DNA of 64,000 bases, taken from NCBI GenBank assembly GCA_000231825.2, contig JH720318.1, positions 576,539-640,538 on the forward strand, written 5' to 3'. Within the stretch, counting starts at the first letter, position 1, and every line of letters begins with the position of its first letter. Origin of the DNA: Tetrahymena elliotti 4EA (Eukaryota; Ciliophora; Oligohymenophorea; Hymenostomatida; Tetrahymenidae). The translations under genes were made by a program, and so were the position numbers. The notes beneath the pieces were generated by a model. It made no database searches. It saw only the letters and a list, made by a program, of their open reading frames with translations, and was not told the DNA's origin. This document shows, piece after piece, positions 52,929 to 64,000 of the stretch.

Positions 52929-54940
52929 TCATTTTAAGAATTCTTTAAAATATGTTTCAATTATTATTTTAAATGATTTTCCTAATTGGACACCTTCACA
53001 GTTAGAGGGCAAGTAAGATTAATAATCGCTATTAGCTCTGATTAAATTAGTTAATTCATCAAATATTGCTTTCTTCTTTGAGTTTATTTTGATATTTTTG
53101 AATCCCATACAATCTAATATCTGCTATAAGCTTATAAACACTCTTACAATAGAATTTTCTGTGTTTCTCAATAGTCTGAATTAATTAGATTGTATTTATT
53201 TTATTTAGGAATCTATTGACTCAACTAAATCTTTTTAGTTGCATTTTTCAACATTCTTTTTCATAATAAAAATTTTTGCATTTATTTCTTGGCAAGTTTC
53301 AAAAATTTTCTTTGTAAATTGCAAATCAGATTTAAGATAATCAAATAAAAATATAGTATTTTATGAGACATCATTAAGCAAGAGTTCTCCACTAAATATT
53401 TCTAATTTGCTGTCCACTACTGCTTTTAGATCATAAAGGAAGTCACTAAACTACTTTGCCGTATCAAGCTTTTCAAACATCAGATTCTAAGCCTTTTGCT
53501 AGAAAAAATTTTTGTCTTCTTCCAAATTAACACCAATATGGATAAGTCTTAAGATCATTTTCTTTCTGTAAAGAATTTGTTAAATACTCAATTTAGGATG
53601 AGCTATTGATATTTGGCTAAGCTATTCATTTACCTCCTTTAGTATTTTCATATTTTTATCAACTAAGTTTTTTCTTTCTTAAGCTTTATTATCATCTACT
53701 GGTAGTTCGCTTGAGACATCTTAGCAAGTCTTAAAATGCCTTTAAATAAATTTTTTTTATTTTTTAAAAGTCAAAATAATACTATTTTAATTACTTAATG
53801 AGGGTTTCAATTTTAATTGGACATTCTTCATGATACTATTTCAATAGTCTAGCAGTTGTTTCATATTTATTTATCTTTTTGTTTTGTATGATATCCAACA
53901 TTTGGTTGATGAAATTTACTTCCAACCAACTAAAATATTAAAGTTATCCAATATCTTCACTGTACAAATCTTTAGCTTATAGGGAAAGAATTTTCCTGAT
54001 GCTATTCTAATAAATATTAAGAGATTAAAATATTTTAATAAAAATAATGGTTGAATATTTTAAGAATATCATCATTCAATAAAATAATCTGATAAAATTA
54101 AGAATAATTAAATCTTCAAAAATGATTTATTGGATCTTTAAGTTTCATTTTGTTTTTGGGAGAAAGTATTTATTAAATATCAAATAAAACTCAAATAAGA
54201 TAATAAGTAAAAATCAGCTGAGGGATTGATTTGTTGATTTATTTATTGAAAATTTAGCTATTAAATAAATTTTTTACTTGGCTTGTGTAGAAATCGCTAA
54301 CTCTATATGATATAGATACCTTATCTGTAGCAAGTTTTATCTTATTAAGCTCTTCTAAACACTTTGTTTCTGCTTCTTAACTTATTTCTGATCCATTCAT
54401 AAAGAAGAAGACTTCCAGTACACTTCCTTAAGTTCTATTCTCCTGGCCACTTCTGATTATTGGAAGAAGATTCTATAGAAATTAGTGAAGCGCACAACCA
54501 ACATCACCCTTTTCTTAAGTTATATTTTTGACAATCATTTCTCTAATTTAATCAAATGTAGTTTGATCTTTTTAGAAATTTTAAGATTAGAAGATTTATA
54601 CAAGACTTTATCCTTTAATGCCAAATACGTGTAACTACTTAAGTATAGGATTCTTTTTTATTTATTACTATAATAGTAAATCTATGATAATTTCAAATCT
54701 TTTAACCATATTATTTGCTTTGTTACTATTTGACTGAGCTAAAAATTCTACTAAATCATTTCTAGGCAAGCGTGAGTCAATTTATTGATCCTAAGTTTAT
54801 AAGTAAGCTCTATTTAAGTCTATCACAAAAATCTAATTAAAAGGTTTTAAAACTAAGTTTTAAACATCTTCAAGTGCTATATATTCAGATTTTATCTGCT
54901 CTAATTTGTATTTTTAAGGGATTGATGATTGTTTTTTCAT
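52929..54940 (-). CDS. Unknown protein with possible vWA-like N-terminal fold
   Basis: From ATG 54938-54940: MKKQSSIPQKYKLEQIKSEY, then NQIFVIDLNRAYLQTQDQ, VEFLAQSNSNKANNMVKRFE, GDVGCALHQFLQNLLPIIRS and GSVLEVFFFMNGSEISQEAE. The order hydrophobic strand plus 'DLNRAY', helices, then a second strand ending in 'NGSEIS' resembles a vWA or Sec23-trunk fold, but the metal site is not canonical. After an intron (about 54015-54278) the protein continues QYFSWLEVNFINQMLDIIQN. A second intron (about 53745-53800) leads to a long helical region (LSIQQILYRKKMILRLIHIG, KQFSDFLYDLKAVVDSKLE) and TGA at 52929-52931. About 550 residues, no membrane segments. Both introns restore the frame well, so the gene is likely real; its function is not known. 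Confidence 0.78.
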
Positions 54941-55817
54941 TAGTAATTAATTATTAGAGTGTTTCTTTTATTGTTATTTTTAATATTATTTGTTAAAATT
55001 TATGATTGAGTTTTGAAATTATTTGTTATTAATTATGTGGGTTATCACAAATAAGTAATATTATGCTTCACACTGCTGTTATTTATTTTCCCTCAAAATT
55101 TAAGTTACTTTGGCAATTAAAAATTAGCATTACTTTTGAAAATTTTGTTTTAATTGATTCCCTATTAGATAAAAAATTTTTAAAGAAAGAATAATCTATT
55201 AATTACAGCTCTTAAAAGTAGGAATGAAAAAATAAATTGTTTGTAGATAAAAATATGTTTTTTGTGTGTTTATAAATAGAAATACTTGAATTTAATTTAT
55301 TTTCTATTGAACTTGCTTTCTTCGAAAAATAATTAAAAGAAAATATATAATTACAATTTTTTAGTGATTGATACAAAAATCAAATATTTATGAAATTTAA
55401 TTTCATAGATTTTTTTAAGATAAAAATAATGCCATCAAACAATTCTATTTTTAATTTAATATTTATTAAGATCTTATGAAAGAAATGTCTTTGAAAAAAT
55501 AAATATTTTTTATAAAATTTATTTGTGTCTAAGGTATGATTTATTTAATAATATGTGCTGTTAATAAATATTTTTATATGGAATATAAAATGTTTAAAAT
55601 GCATGCACTCAAGTAGAATTGAAAGAATTATTATATCCAATAAAAAGCAAAAGAATTATAAGCAATTTTTATCATTAATCGAATTTATGATTTTGCAATT
55701 CATTTAAGTAGATTCAAGGCTAAATATATTTTTTTAGATAAATTAAAATTTGTTAATATTTATTAGACAAATAATATTAAATTATATAGATAATCAATAC
55801 ATTATTAATTATACAAG
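54941..55817. other. Divergent intergenic region
   Basis: Separates the minus-strand run from the plus-strand run and should contain two promoters. A/T-rich, no coding signal. Confidence 0.6.
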
Positions 55818-56876
55818 ATGGTAACAACAGAGAAATCAAAATCTATCCCTAAAACTAAGGTAAAGGGAGAAAAGTTGTCTGAAGGTAAAACTGCCAAGCC
55901 AGATCATATAACTTAAAAGAAAACTAAGTTAGAAAAGAAGCAAAAAAAGGACGCTAAATCAAAAGTAGAAGAATAAATTGAAGAAGTTGAAGAAGTAGAT
56001 TAAGATGTTGTAGAATCTGAAGAATAAGAGAACTAATAATAAGAAAAAGATATTGACCAAGAAGTGGAAGCTGCTGATTAGTAGAAAGTTAATAAAAAAT
56101 AAAATAAAGGTGATAATGATGAGGATGAAGAAAATAATGAGAATACATCAAATAAGCACAAAGTTTTCTTCTTGACTATTGATCAACTTAGAGAAAAGGA
56201 AATGAACCTTTAAGAGAGATTAAAAGAATTAACAGGTAGTGAAAATAAAAATAAAAGAAAGAGAATCTTTTACGAATTAAAATAAATTTCTACAGCTCTT
56301 TAAAACCCTGAAAAGTATGTTCGTGATCCATATGAAGAAGCCAGAAAAAAAAGGCAAGACACTAAAAAGAGAATTTCAAAGAAAATTGAAAAAAAGAAAA
56401 AAGAACTTAACAAAAAGAAGAGTGATAAGAGAAAAGAAAGACGTTAGATTGTAAATTTGTAATGTTTAGGATGTAGAGAAGTAGGGCACTTAATTGCTGA
56501 TTGCCCAAATGCTAAAAGCAGTAAGGCTACATAAAACATATGTTATAATTGTGGTTCAAAAGAACATACATTAAAGGATTGCAAAAAGAAGAGAGATGGT
56601 AGTCTTAAATTTGCTTTCTGTTTTGTTTGCTAGAAGCAAGGTCATATTAGTAGAGATTGTCCTCAAAACGATAAAGGTCTTTATTATAAAGGTGGTGGTT
56701 GCTTCATTTGCGGCGACGTTCATCATACTTAAGCTAACTGTCCCAAAAATCCAGTTAATTCTCTTAGAGCTAAATAAGATGACTTTGAAGAAGATAAAAA
56801 GGGTAAAAAAGATTATAAAAATAAAAATAGAAATGAGGATACAGCTTATAATAATGAAGAAGAGCCTGAATTTTGA
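55818..56876 (+). CDS. ZCCHC9-like zinc-knuckle RNA-binding protein
   Basis: Single exon of 352 codons before TGA at 56874-56876. Starts MVTTEKSKSIPKTKVKGEKL. A basic, then acidic, charged region covers residues 1-115. A conserved block follows (VFFLTIDQLREKEMNLQERL, YELKQISTALQNPEKYVRDP). Four CX2CX4HX4C knuckles come next: CLGCREVGHLIADC, CYNCGSKEHTLKDC, CFVCQKQGHISRDC and CFICGDVHHTQANC, all with intact ligands. The spacing and the linker DNDKGLYYKGGG-type sequence before the fourth knuckle match human ZCCHC9, a nucleolar protein linked to rRNA transcription and processing. The role here is inferred from that similarity. The charged tail ends NNEEEPEF. Confidence 0.92.
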
Positions 56877-57827
56877 ACAAAGAAATGTATTAAAAATGTA
56901 AAATTAAATAAAGTAAAAAATAAAACTAATAAGCAGTGAAAAGTAAAGTAAGTATAATTATTCTCATTGCTATTATTATTAAAAATTATTAAATTGTATT
57001 TATATTTTATATTAAAAGAACCACTGTATGTTCATTCAGCAAAATCAATTTATTTCAGTTCAAAAAATTCAAAAACTCTAAATTTTTTTTTCATTCTCAA
57101 AATATTTCAAAAGTAAAAAAGTAATCTATTTACTTACTTTTAAGAGCTTTTCATAATTGAGAGGTATTTAAAAACAAAACAGTTATCTTAAAATTCTCAA
57201 TAATTTTCAATTCAAAACATAAAATTAAATCAGGAAAACATAAAGATGAAAAAGCAGAGAAAAAAAAATTAAAGGTAATATAATGTTTTACTATTTTTCA
57301 TTTTAAATTAATCCTCTGTTCATTCATTTTAACAATTTTAACAAGGTTGATTGATATGTTAATCACTTTAAAAAATTTTGTGAAGGCATAGATTTTTTTT
57401 TCTTTAATTTTAAATAATGAATGAAAATAAATACTTCTTTTGAAAACTTTTCTGATCATAGAAATAAAATCATTTAGTCCAATATACTCTCATTGTAAAA
57501 TAATCATTGAGTCACAATATACTTTTTCATAAAATTAAAAAATTAATAAATTCAAAAAAATTTTTGTAATTAAAATACTAACATTTGATTTATCATTAAA
57601 TCTTTTGGCTTTGAAAATAAAAGCAGTTATTTATCTTAAAATTTTAAATAGATTTCAATGATGTTTTTACTTTTACTAAAATTTAGATGTTTTTTATCTT
57701 GTTTTGCTAATTGAATAAAACTTTCAAAATTTTTATTCTAAATTGAAATCAAAGATATTTTTAGCGGAAACTTTAAATATCAAATTCAAATATTTTTTGT
57801 CAATAAAAATCATAATTACATAAATAA
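56877..57827. other. AT-rich intergenic region
   Basis: Gap between two plus-strand genes; promoter of the gene at 57828 expected. No coding signal seen. Confidence 0.6.
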
Positions 57828-59658
57828 ATGAAAAGCTCTTTAAAGAAATAAAGTAGCATCAATTCTTAAGCATAAACTTTAAAATAGGATTAATTTAATA
57901 AATTTTAGTAAACAGCTGGAACGCAAGAAGTTAAATAAAATGCCAAGGAGTAATTTAAAAGTGATGGATCATCTTTTTAGACATTTAAGGGTAGAAAAGA
58001 AAGGTCAAAGCTAAGAATTGCACAACTATAATCAGAAAATATTTAAAGCAAAGATTTTCAATAACAAGTATCAAACTAATAAAATTTAAAAAATGTATAG
58101 AAGCAAACTAATTAAATCTCTCAAAACCAAACAAATACCTAAATACAAAGCATGAATATAACATAATAGTAATAGGAGAATAAAATTAATTAGGGTAATC
58201 TCATGATAAAACATAAAGAAGCTACATAAGATAATGGCGATATATAAACAAAAAATACTTAAAGTGAATAGATTAAAATTAATGTCTTAAAAGCACCTTT
58301 GACAAACCTAAATTAAAATTCATAAGATACTTTAAAAAGATAAAATGAGTTCATTAAGAACCCTTAAATAACTAAACAAAACTCTTAAAGCTTAGTAAAA
58401 GATAGCTTATAAGTATAGTAGGAAAAAGATAGAAAGCCTATTGACAATAAAAAATAAGAAGGGCAAAACTAAAATAACCATAACTAAGAGAATACAAATA
58501 ATTAGCAGTTTCCTTTTGAATATAAATTGTAAAATCGTAAAAGATTGAGTTAGAAAAGTTAATTAGATATTAGTATAAATAAGAGTATAGCTGAAATCAA
58601 TGAAGGATACTAAGAAAGAGATATAGAAAAAGAGTAATTTGATATTAGGAATCTAGTTAAAAATGGAAAAAATGCAGGTAAAGAGAATCTTAAAAATGGG
58701 AAAATGAATAAGGATATAGAAGATAAAATATTTAATCCTTAGCTTTCTAATTATAAAGGTGATAGAATATCTGATAACTTTACAATTACTGCTCATACGA
58801 AGTATGTAAAGCAAATTCAAATTACTTCAGTGATAAACTTTGGAATGGTTAATTAGATAGACCCAGAATTAAGATTATATCACTTACTTTTTGAATTAAT
58901 AGATAATACTGAAAAAACCATCTAATTAGAATATACATCATGTCCAGAATTTCTGTACTACTTAAATATCCTCAATAATATAGTTAAGACTTCTTTTTCC
59001 AAAATAGCTACAAACAGAAGAAAAAGTACAGTAAGATTTTTTAAACTTAATATTACTTTAGCTTAAATTAGATAGTTTTATATGTTAAAATAAATAATTT
59101 TTTAAAAAGATTATAGAGCAATAAGAAAAAGTTAAAGAGTGTTTATTTAATAAATGGGAGACATCCAAGTAAAGGGTGATGGGTAATATGATAGAAAAAT
59201 ACTTAAAGAAATATGAGAAATTCAAAAGGATAGATGAAAAGTTAGAATAAAGCAAGGAATACATTTATCTAAAAAGAACTATTACAGGGTTAGTCTCTCA
59301 ATAAAATTCTGTATCAATTCCTCAAAAAGTTATTTACTAAAAAATTTAAGAGCAACAAAAATAAAGTATTTTAGAAATAGAAAAACAGAAGAACTAAGCT
59401 GTTATGAAACCTGTAATTTATCTAGAAATTTTTGCTTTTATTTATGTTTTTAAATTTAAATTCTAGGTAGTTGAAGGATTAGAAATGATAAAAAAGGGAT
59501 AAGAGCATATAATTGAGTAATAAAATAAAATGGCTAAATCTTATGAAAAGCTAACTAAAATAGTCTTCCCAGATTGGAAATAAGTAGAATCATTTGATGA
59601 ATTCGCATGGCTAGAGGGTCAAGCTAATTAAGCATAAATTAATGAAATATAAAACTGA
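57828..59658 (+). CDS. Unknown Q-rich protein with ordered C-terminal half
   Basis: ATG at 57828: MKSSLKKQSSINSQAQTLKQ. The first 300 residues are Q/N/K-rich and likely disordered. From about 58760 the sequence looks ordered: SDNFTITAHTKYVKQIQITS, VINFGMVNQIDPELRLYHLL, FELIDNTEKTIQLEYTSCPE and FLYYLNILNNIVKTSFSKIA. An intron then joins to KYLKKYEKFKRIDEKLEQSK; the best frame-keeping borders are GTTAAA at about 59131 to TAG near 59199. A second intron, about 59413-59466, leads to VVEGLEMIKKGQEHIIEQQN and FDEFAWLEGQANQAQINEIQ. TGA at 59656-59658. The ordered part is strand-rich and then helical; no family recognised. Confidence 0.75.
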
Positions 59659-60559
59659 TCTTGAAATAAATTTTTCCCACTTTAATTTATAATAAAATAT
59701 TATTTAAAAATTATAAATTTTTTAAAATAAGCAAAATATAAAAAATTTATTATTTAATATTAATTATTTGTACATATTCTTACTAAGCACTCTATATTCA
59801 TATATTATTCAATTATTTTTAATAAAAATTTATTAACTAACTCTCACAATTTCTCCTAAACTATTTTTAGAAAATATTTTTTTCTTTTCAATCATAGATT
59901 AATAAAAAAATTACTTTCTAGATCAAAATAAAGATATTTGATAAATTAGAGCCAACAAATTTAGAATATTTAAGATTTATTAACATTATTCATGACTTTT
60001 AATTATCATTAAGTATATTAAGTGAAAGGAAAAACCTAAGATGGATGATATCTCTATATTAAGGGAAAATAAATCAATGAAAATTTGCTTTTTATCAGAA
60101 ATAGTTTTTTTTGCTCAAATATTAGTTTAGAAAGTTAGTTTTTGAATTATGAAAATAAAACAAATATCTATTTTCAATCAAAATATCTACGCATTAATAT
60201 TAATATTAGAAAAAGCATAACAAATTATTTAAATCATTATCAACAATTTTTTTGATTTAGAAAGCAATAATTGAAATAATTTTTTATCTTTTCCATGAAT
60301 ATGATTTATTAGGTATAATTTGGAAAAAAAATAATGGATCTAGTTAAATTTAATATTAAAAATAATTTTATTTCTTGCATAAATTTTTAGAATTAATTGG
60401 TTTTAGCAACATTTTATTAATTTGTTAATAAAAAAAGATTTATGTATCAGTATTTAGTCTCTCTTATTTCTTTTATTTATAAAAATTTTGATTTGATTTA
60501 TATGAGTTGATTTTTATATTCAATTTTGCTTCAAAGTAGAGGAAATATATTTTTTACTG
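59659..60559. other. AT-rich intergenic region
   Basis: Nothing seen apart from A/T-rich sequence between two plus-strand genes. Confidence 0.6.
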
Positions 60560-61743
60560 ATGGGTTAAACTGTAGCAAGGGATTTAGGACTGCAACAAAG
60601 TGAAGAAGAGTTTGAGAAAAATTAAAAGATTTAAAAAATTATAGAAGAAATGCTGAGAAGAAAACAAAACACTAACTAGTCTTAAAGTATTCAACGAAGC
60701 AAGTTTATGTCAGAAAATGTAGAAGAAGATGAAGATGACGAAGAACTTGAAGATGATGATGAAGAAGAGGATGAAGATGATTTTTCTATTGATGACTCAA
60801 ACTTTTAATAATAAAAAAAAGGGGTTATTAGCTCAGATTCTTCAATGAGATAAGATAGCAATTAAATTAGCTAGGGAAATATTTAGCGCCCATTCTAATC
60901 CTTAAAAATACAAAATTTAATAGGGCAATAAAATGAAGATGAAGAAGAAGAAGATCATGAATTAGAAATGCTAAAAGATATGAGTGACGATGATGAAATT
61001 GATGGTAATTATGCAGATCCAAAAAGTTTAAGTAGGTAGTAATCTTAAGAAAAGAACAAAAAAAGTAAGCATTTTATATTCATAAAATATGCAATTTATC
61101 TTTGAGAATCAAAATCTGTCTTATTTGCATTTTTAAAAGCTTTTGAAAACGCACACATAAACTAATTAATTAGTAAATGAATATATGTAGTTTTACAAAA
61201 GAACTCGTTTTTATAATTTCCAGATTTAATTCTAACAATAAATTTAAATTATTTTAAAAATTAAAAATAGATATACATAATATCAACAAAGATGATTAAT
61301 CCAATAACTAAAATAACAGAAACACTGAAAATTAAATTAAATTCTAATCAGTTTTCAATAAGGACTTTGATTTTACTAACTAATCAGAATCTGAGTAGAG
61401 CTAGTTTGGAGCTGTATTTTCTTCAGATTCAGAGCAAGAAGATTAATCTGTTCCTTCTGATAAAATACGTTCAGGGTTAACAGATTTTCCAGAAAAAGAT
61501 AAAATAAGAGTCGATGATGATGATCTAAAGCTAAAAAGCCCAGGTGTTCTTACAAAAGAAAGAAGTAGTAGACGTACCAGCACAAAATCAAAATATTAAT
61601 TAAGTTCTAAAGGAAAGTCAGCATCACCTAATCAATTTTTCCCATCTCAAAGAAACACAAAACAAGATTCAGCTAAAAAGGACTATGAAAAATATTTAAC
61701 AGAGTTCTTCCCTGATAGAAAATCACAAAGAGTTGATATGTGA
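60560..61743 (+). CDS. Acidic protein with possible N-myristoylation signal
   Basis: ATG at 60560 gives MGQTVARDLGLQQSEEEFEK; Gly2 followed by small/polar residues and Val fits a myristoylation site. A very acidic block follows (ENVEEDEDDEELEDDDEEED, residues about 55-75), then Ser/Asp clusters (ISSDSSMRQDS) and a second acidic block (NEDEEEEDHELEMLKDMSDD). The frame-keeping intron runs from GTAAGC at 61065 to TAG at 61269. The second exon carries SESEQSQFGAVFSSDSEQED, a basic Ser-rich run (KERSSRRTSTKSKYQLSSKG) and the end DYEKYLTEFFPDRKSQRVDM, TGA 61741-61743. About 325 residues. The S/D/E clusters look like casein kinase 2 sites. No family recognised. Confidence 0.75.
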
Positions 61744-62417
61744 AAAAATAAAAAAACACTTAAATTTAAAATAAAATAATGTATTTATTTTATATTATCT
61801 TCTCTTTTATCTCAGAAATATACCAAAAAATTAGGAAATATTTAGCAGATTATTTAAAAGCAGCCCAAGGATAAATATTTTTAGGAATGATTTGTGTTAA
61901 ATAATATTCAGAAATCTTTAAATAATTTCTTTATCATTAAAATCTTATACAAAATATTGTTTTATTCTTCACCTAAAACTCAATTTGACTTATTTTAATG
62001 AAGTAATATACTTCCAATTATTCTTTTATCCTACCCTTAGAAATTTAAATTGTTAATTAATAGGAGAGATAATAAAAATTTTGTGTAAAATATTTTATTT
62101 CATCGTTATTTTAAACTTAATTTTTAGATTATTTTAAATAAAATGAAATAACTAAAAAATTTGGTCCATTAAAAATGATAGAGAATCAATCAATTATATT
62201 TTCTTGCAACAAATACTGAATCTTATGTGCTTGATTGAAGCATATATAATTATATTATCCAATATACTTTCATAATTTATTTTATAACTCAGTAAAAGTA
62301 AAATTTAATTATTTTTTTCAAAATAAAGAAGAATATTATTTGTTAACTAACATAAAGCAAAATTAGAAATAACTAAAACCATTTTAATTAAAAAATTATA
62401 TTACTTTCCTGATAATT
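61744..62417. other. AT-rich intergenic region
   Basis: Upstream of the small secreted protein gene; no coding signal. Confidence 0.6.
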
Positions 62418-62795
62418 ATGAAAATTTTAGCTTTTTTTCTAGCATTTAGTATGATAGTTTCTATATCCAGAGCATAGGTTAGGTAGAATTTTCAAAATTG
62501 CCTTAAAAATAATTGTAATAGTTAATTATTAGCATGCTAGAATACATCTGCAACATGCACTAGTGACATGAAGTCATTTTCATAGTGTTAATCTACTGCT
62601 AGTATTTGTAATAATAAAAGTGTTCCTGAAGAAGAATTTTATAAAGCTATTAATGATTGCGTAGATTACTGCTCAGTAAATGGACAAACTTAATAATTTA
62701 AAGATTACCTTTCTTGTGTAAAATCATGCTTTTCTGAAAAACTTCTAATGATGTCAAGTTTTTTATTTATCTTAATAAGTATTATATATTTATGA
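62418..62795 (+). CDS. Small secreted Cys-rich protein, probably GPI-anchored
   Basis: 125 residues in one exon, TGA at 62793-62795. The N-terminal signal peptide is MKILAFFLAFSMIVSISRA with likely cleavage before Q. The mature part has ten cysteines in short-spaced pairs (NCLKNNC, ACQNTSATC, QCQSTASIC, CVDYC, CVKSC) and N-glycosylation sequons (NTS, NKS). The C-terminus is a hydrophobic run, LLMMSSFLFILISIIYL, ending the protein without a charged tail, as in GPI attachment signals. It would sit on the cell or ciliary surface. I cannot assign it to a named family; ciliates carry many small Cys-rich surface proteins. Confidence 0.8.
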
Positions 62796-63694
62796 ATGTA
62801 ATAAATTATTTTATTGTTTTCATACATATTTTATCCTTGTTTAATATCAATTTTCTAGTTTTAAAATTTAGAAAAATCAAATTTAACAACTTTAGTAAAT
62901 ACATATTAATTATATTGAATTCTTATAACTTAGGGTCTATTTTATATTACAGAGAAATAGTTTTTATTTGAAATAATAAATAAACCTTTTAATTACTTAA
63001 TCCTAATTTGATTTGATAAAATAATTTTGTAAATCTTTATTTTACTATTTTAAAATTGCTTTTTCATAAACTTTTATATTTAATTAAATAAATAAATATA
63101 TTCATCTTTTTTTGCCATTAATTATAAATGAGTATTATCAAATATTTTAAATTAAATTATTAAATTTTAGAAAGAATATTTTTTAATTAATATTTTTGAG
63201 TTTTATGAAATAAAAGCAAATATTAAAATGAATAAAAAGATTGATGTGTCTGTCAATTAATTTATAAAAATTAGAATTATCATTAAAGTTTCAGCAAGTT
63301 TTTAATTATTTTAAACATAACAAATTAAAAGAATAATAATTTTCTTTTGGTTAACATTTTTTAGCTTTCAAAACTTACATTTTTAATTTTTCAATCTGAA
63401 AACGTTAATTTTTAAAACATTTTTTAGAAAATAGAATAATAAAAGGTCACTTATTTTGAGTCTAATTAAGTTTAATTAAATATAGCGCAAAAATTTAAAA
63501 ATCAAAATGTGAATTGATTGAATGATATAAAAATCAATTGAATAGAATATATTCTTGATATTAACCCTTGAAATTTCATATAATTATATTATATCTAGAC
63601 AAAAATTTTAGTATCTTTTATTCAAGTTTAAGTAGTTAAAATAATAAGATAATTCAAAATCTAAATTAACATTTTAATTTCATAAGAGTTACAA
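62796..63694. other. AT-rich intergenic region
   Basis: Promoter region for CBP20 expected. A/T-rich with no other signal seen. Confidence 0.6.
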
Positions 63695-64000
63695 ATGGCA
63701 TCCTTTTTGTATGATAGTCTTTAGCCATAGAGCTTGTATTATGATAAGAAATCAGAACTTAGTGAATAGGATTATAAAAAAAGACTTGAAACTACTACTA
63801 CTGTTTACGTAGGAAATTTGCATTTCTAAACTAGAGAAAATGCTCTTTATGAGTTATTCTCTCGTGCAGGATAAATTAAGGATCTTATTATGGGTATCAA
63901 TAAAGAAGGTTAATCTGCAGGATTCTGCTTTGTTGTGTAATGTTTAAATATTTATGAATCTACTTAATAATTTTGTTATCATTGTGATAATCGATTTATG
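63695..64000 (+). CDS. NCBP2: Nuclear cap-binding protein subunit 2 (CBP20), 3' end outside window
   Basis: Small subunit of the nuclear cap-binding complex; its RRM stacks the m7G cap. It starts MASFLYDSLQPQSLYYDKKS, with the family's conserved Tyr-rich leader, then LSEQDYKKRLETTTTVYVGN. RNP2 is VYVGNL; the helix is TRENALYELFSRAGQIKDLI; then MGINKEGQSAGFCFVV contains the GFCFV of RNP1. An intron opens at about 63936 (GTGTAATG or GTAATG) just after RNP1, and the rest lies beyond the window. The identity is clear from the order YVGNLHFQT...ELFSRAG...IMGI. Confidence 0.93.

Noticed and set aside
56596..56901. 101-codon plus-strand frame with hydrophobic sequence
   Set aside because: Overlaps the zinc-knuckle exon in another frame; the knuckle frame has four intact CCHC motifs.

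Overview
The window is nuclear DNA of a ciliate that reads TAA and TAG as glutamine and uses TGA as its only stop. Every long gene is open only under that code. The sequence is very AT-rich, genes are cut by short GT...AG introns, and the gaps between genes are almost pure A/T. A clear micronuclear linker histone polyprotein (MLH) at 20959-22827 points to Tetrahymena or a close hymenostome relative. Its 622 codons are slightly fewer than the roughly 630 I recall for T. thermophila MLH, so another Tetrahymena species is possible. The macronuclear or micronuclear origin of the copy cannot be told; I see no telomere, mobile element, tRNA, rRNA or CRISPR array.

Layout. (1) 1-7053, plus strand: 3' part of a large phosphatidylinositol phosphate kinase with EF-hands at the N-terminal side and a glutamine/asparagine-rich linker. 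(2) 8267-15090: four small or coiled-coil genes of unknown function (+, -, +, +). (3) 15516-19522, minus strand: an organelle-type glutamyl-tRNA synthetase and the proteasome ubiquitin receptor Rpn10. (4) 20959-22827, plus: MLH. (5) 23786-25617, minus: a NAK-family (AAK1/GAK-like) kinase, divergent from (6) 26324-32917, plus: a giant ARID plus AT-hook chromatin protein. (7) 33284-54940, minus: VPS13 (about 12.8 kb), a Q/N-rich protein, a multi-pass membrane protein and a protein with a possible vWA-like fold, all in one direction. (8) 55818-64000, plus: a ZCCHC9-like zinc-knuckle protein, an unknown basic/Q-rich protein, an acidic protein with a possible myristoylation signal, a small cysteine-rich GPI-type surface protein, and the 5' part of the cap-binding protein CBP20.

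The genes do not form an operon or a recognisable cluster; this is ordinary eukaryotic gene order. Recurring themes are membrane lipid and trafficking biology (PIP kinase, NAK kinase, VPS13), chromatin (MLH, ARID protein) and RNA (CBP20, zinc-knuckle protein). Exon joins were inferred by hand from reading-frame continuity and GT...AG borders. Joins called unresolved should be treated as such. The most notable observations are the EF-hand/PIP-kinase fusion, very short introns (23 and 35 nt and a 22 or 37 nt case), the MLH cleavage-site pattern and the large ARID/AT-hook protein.
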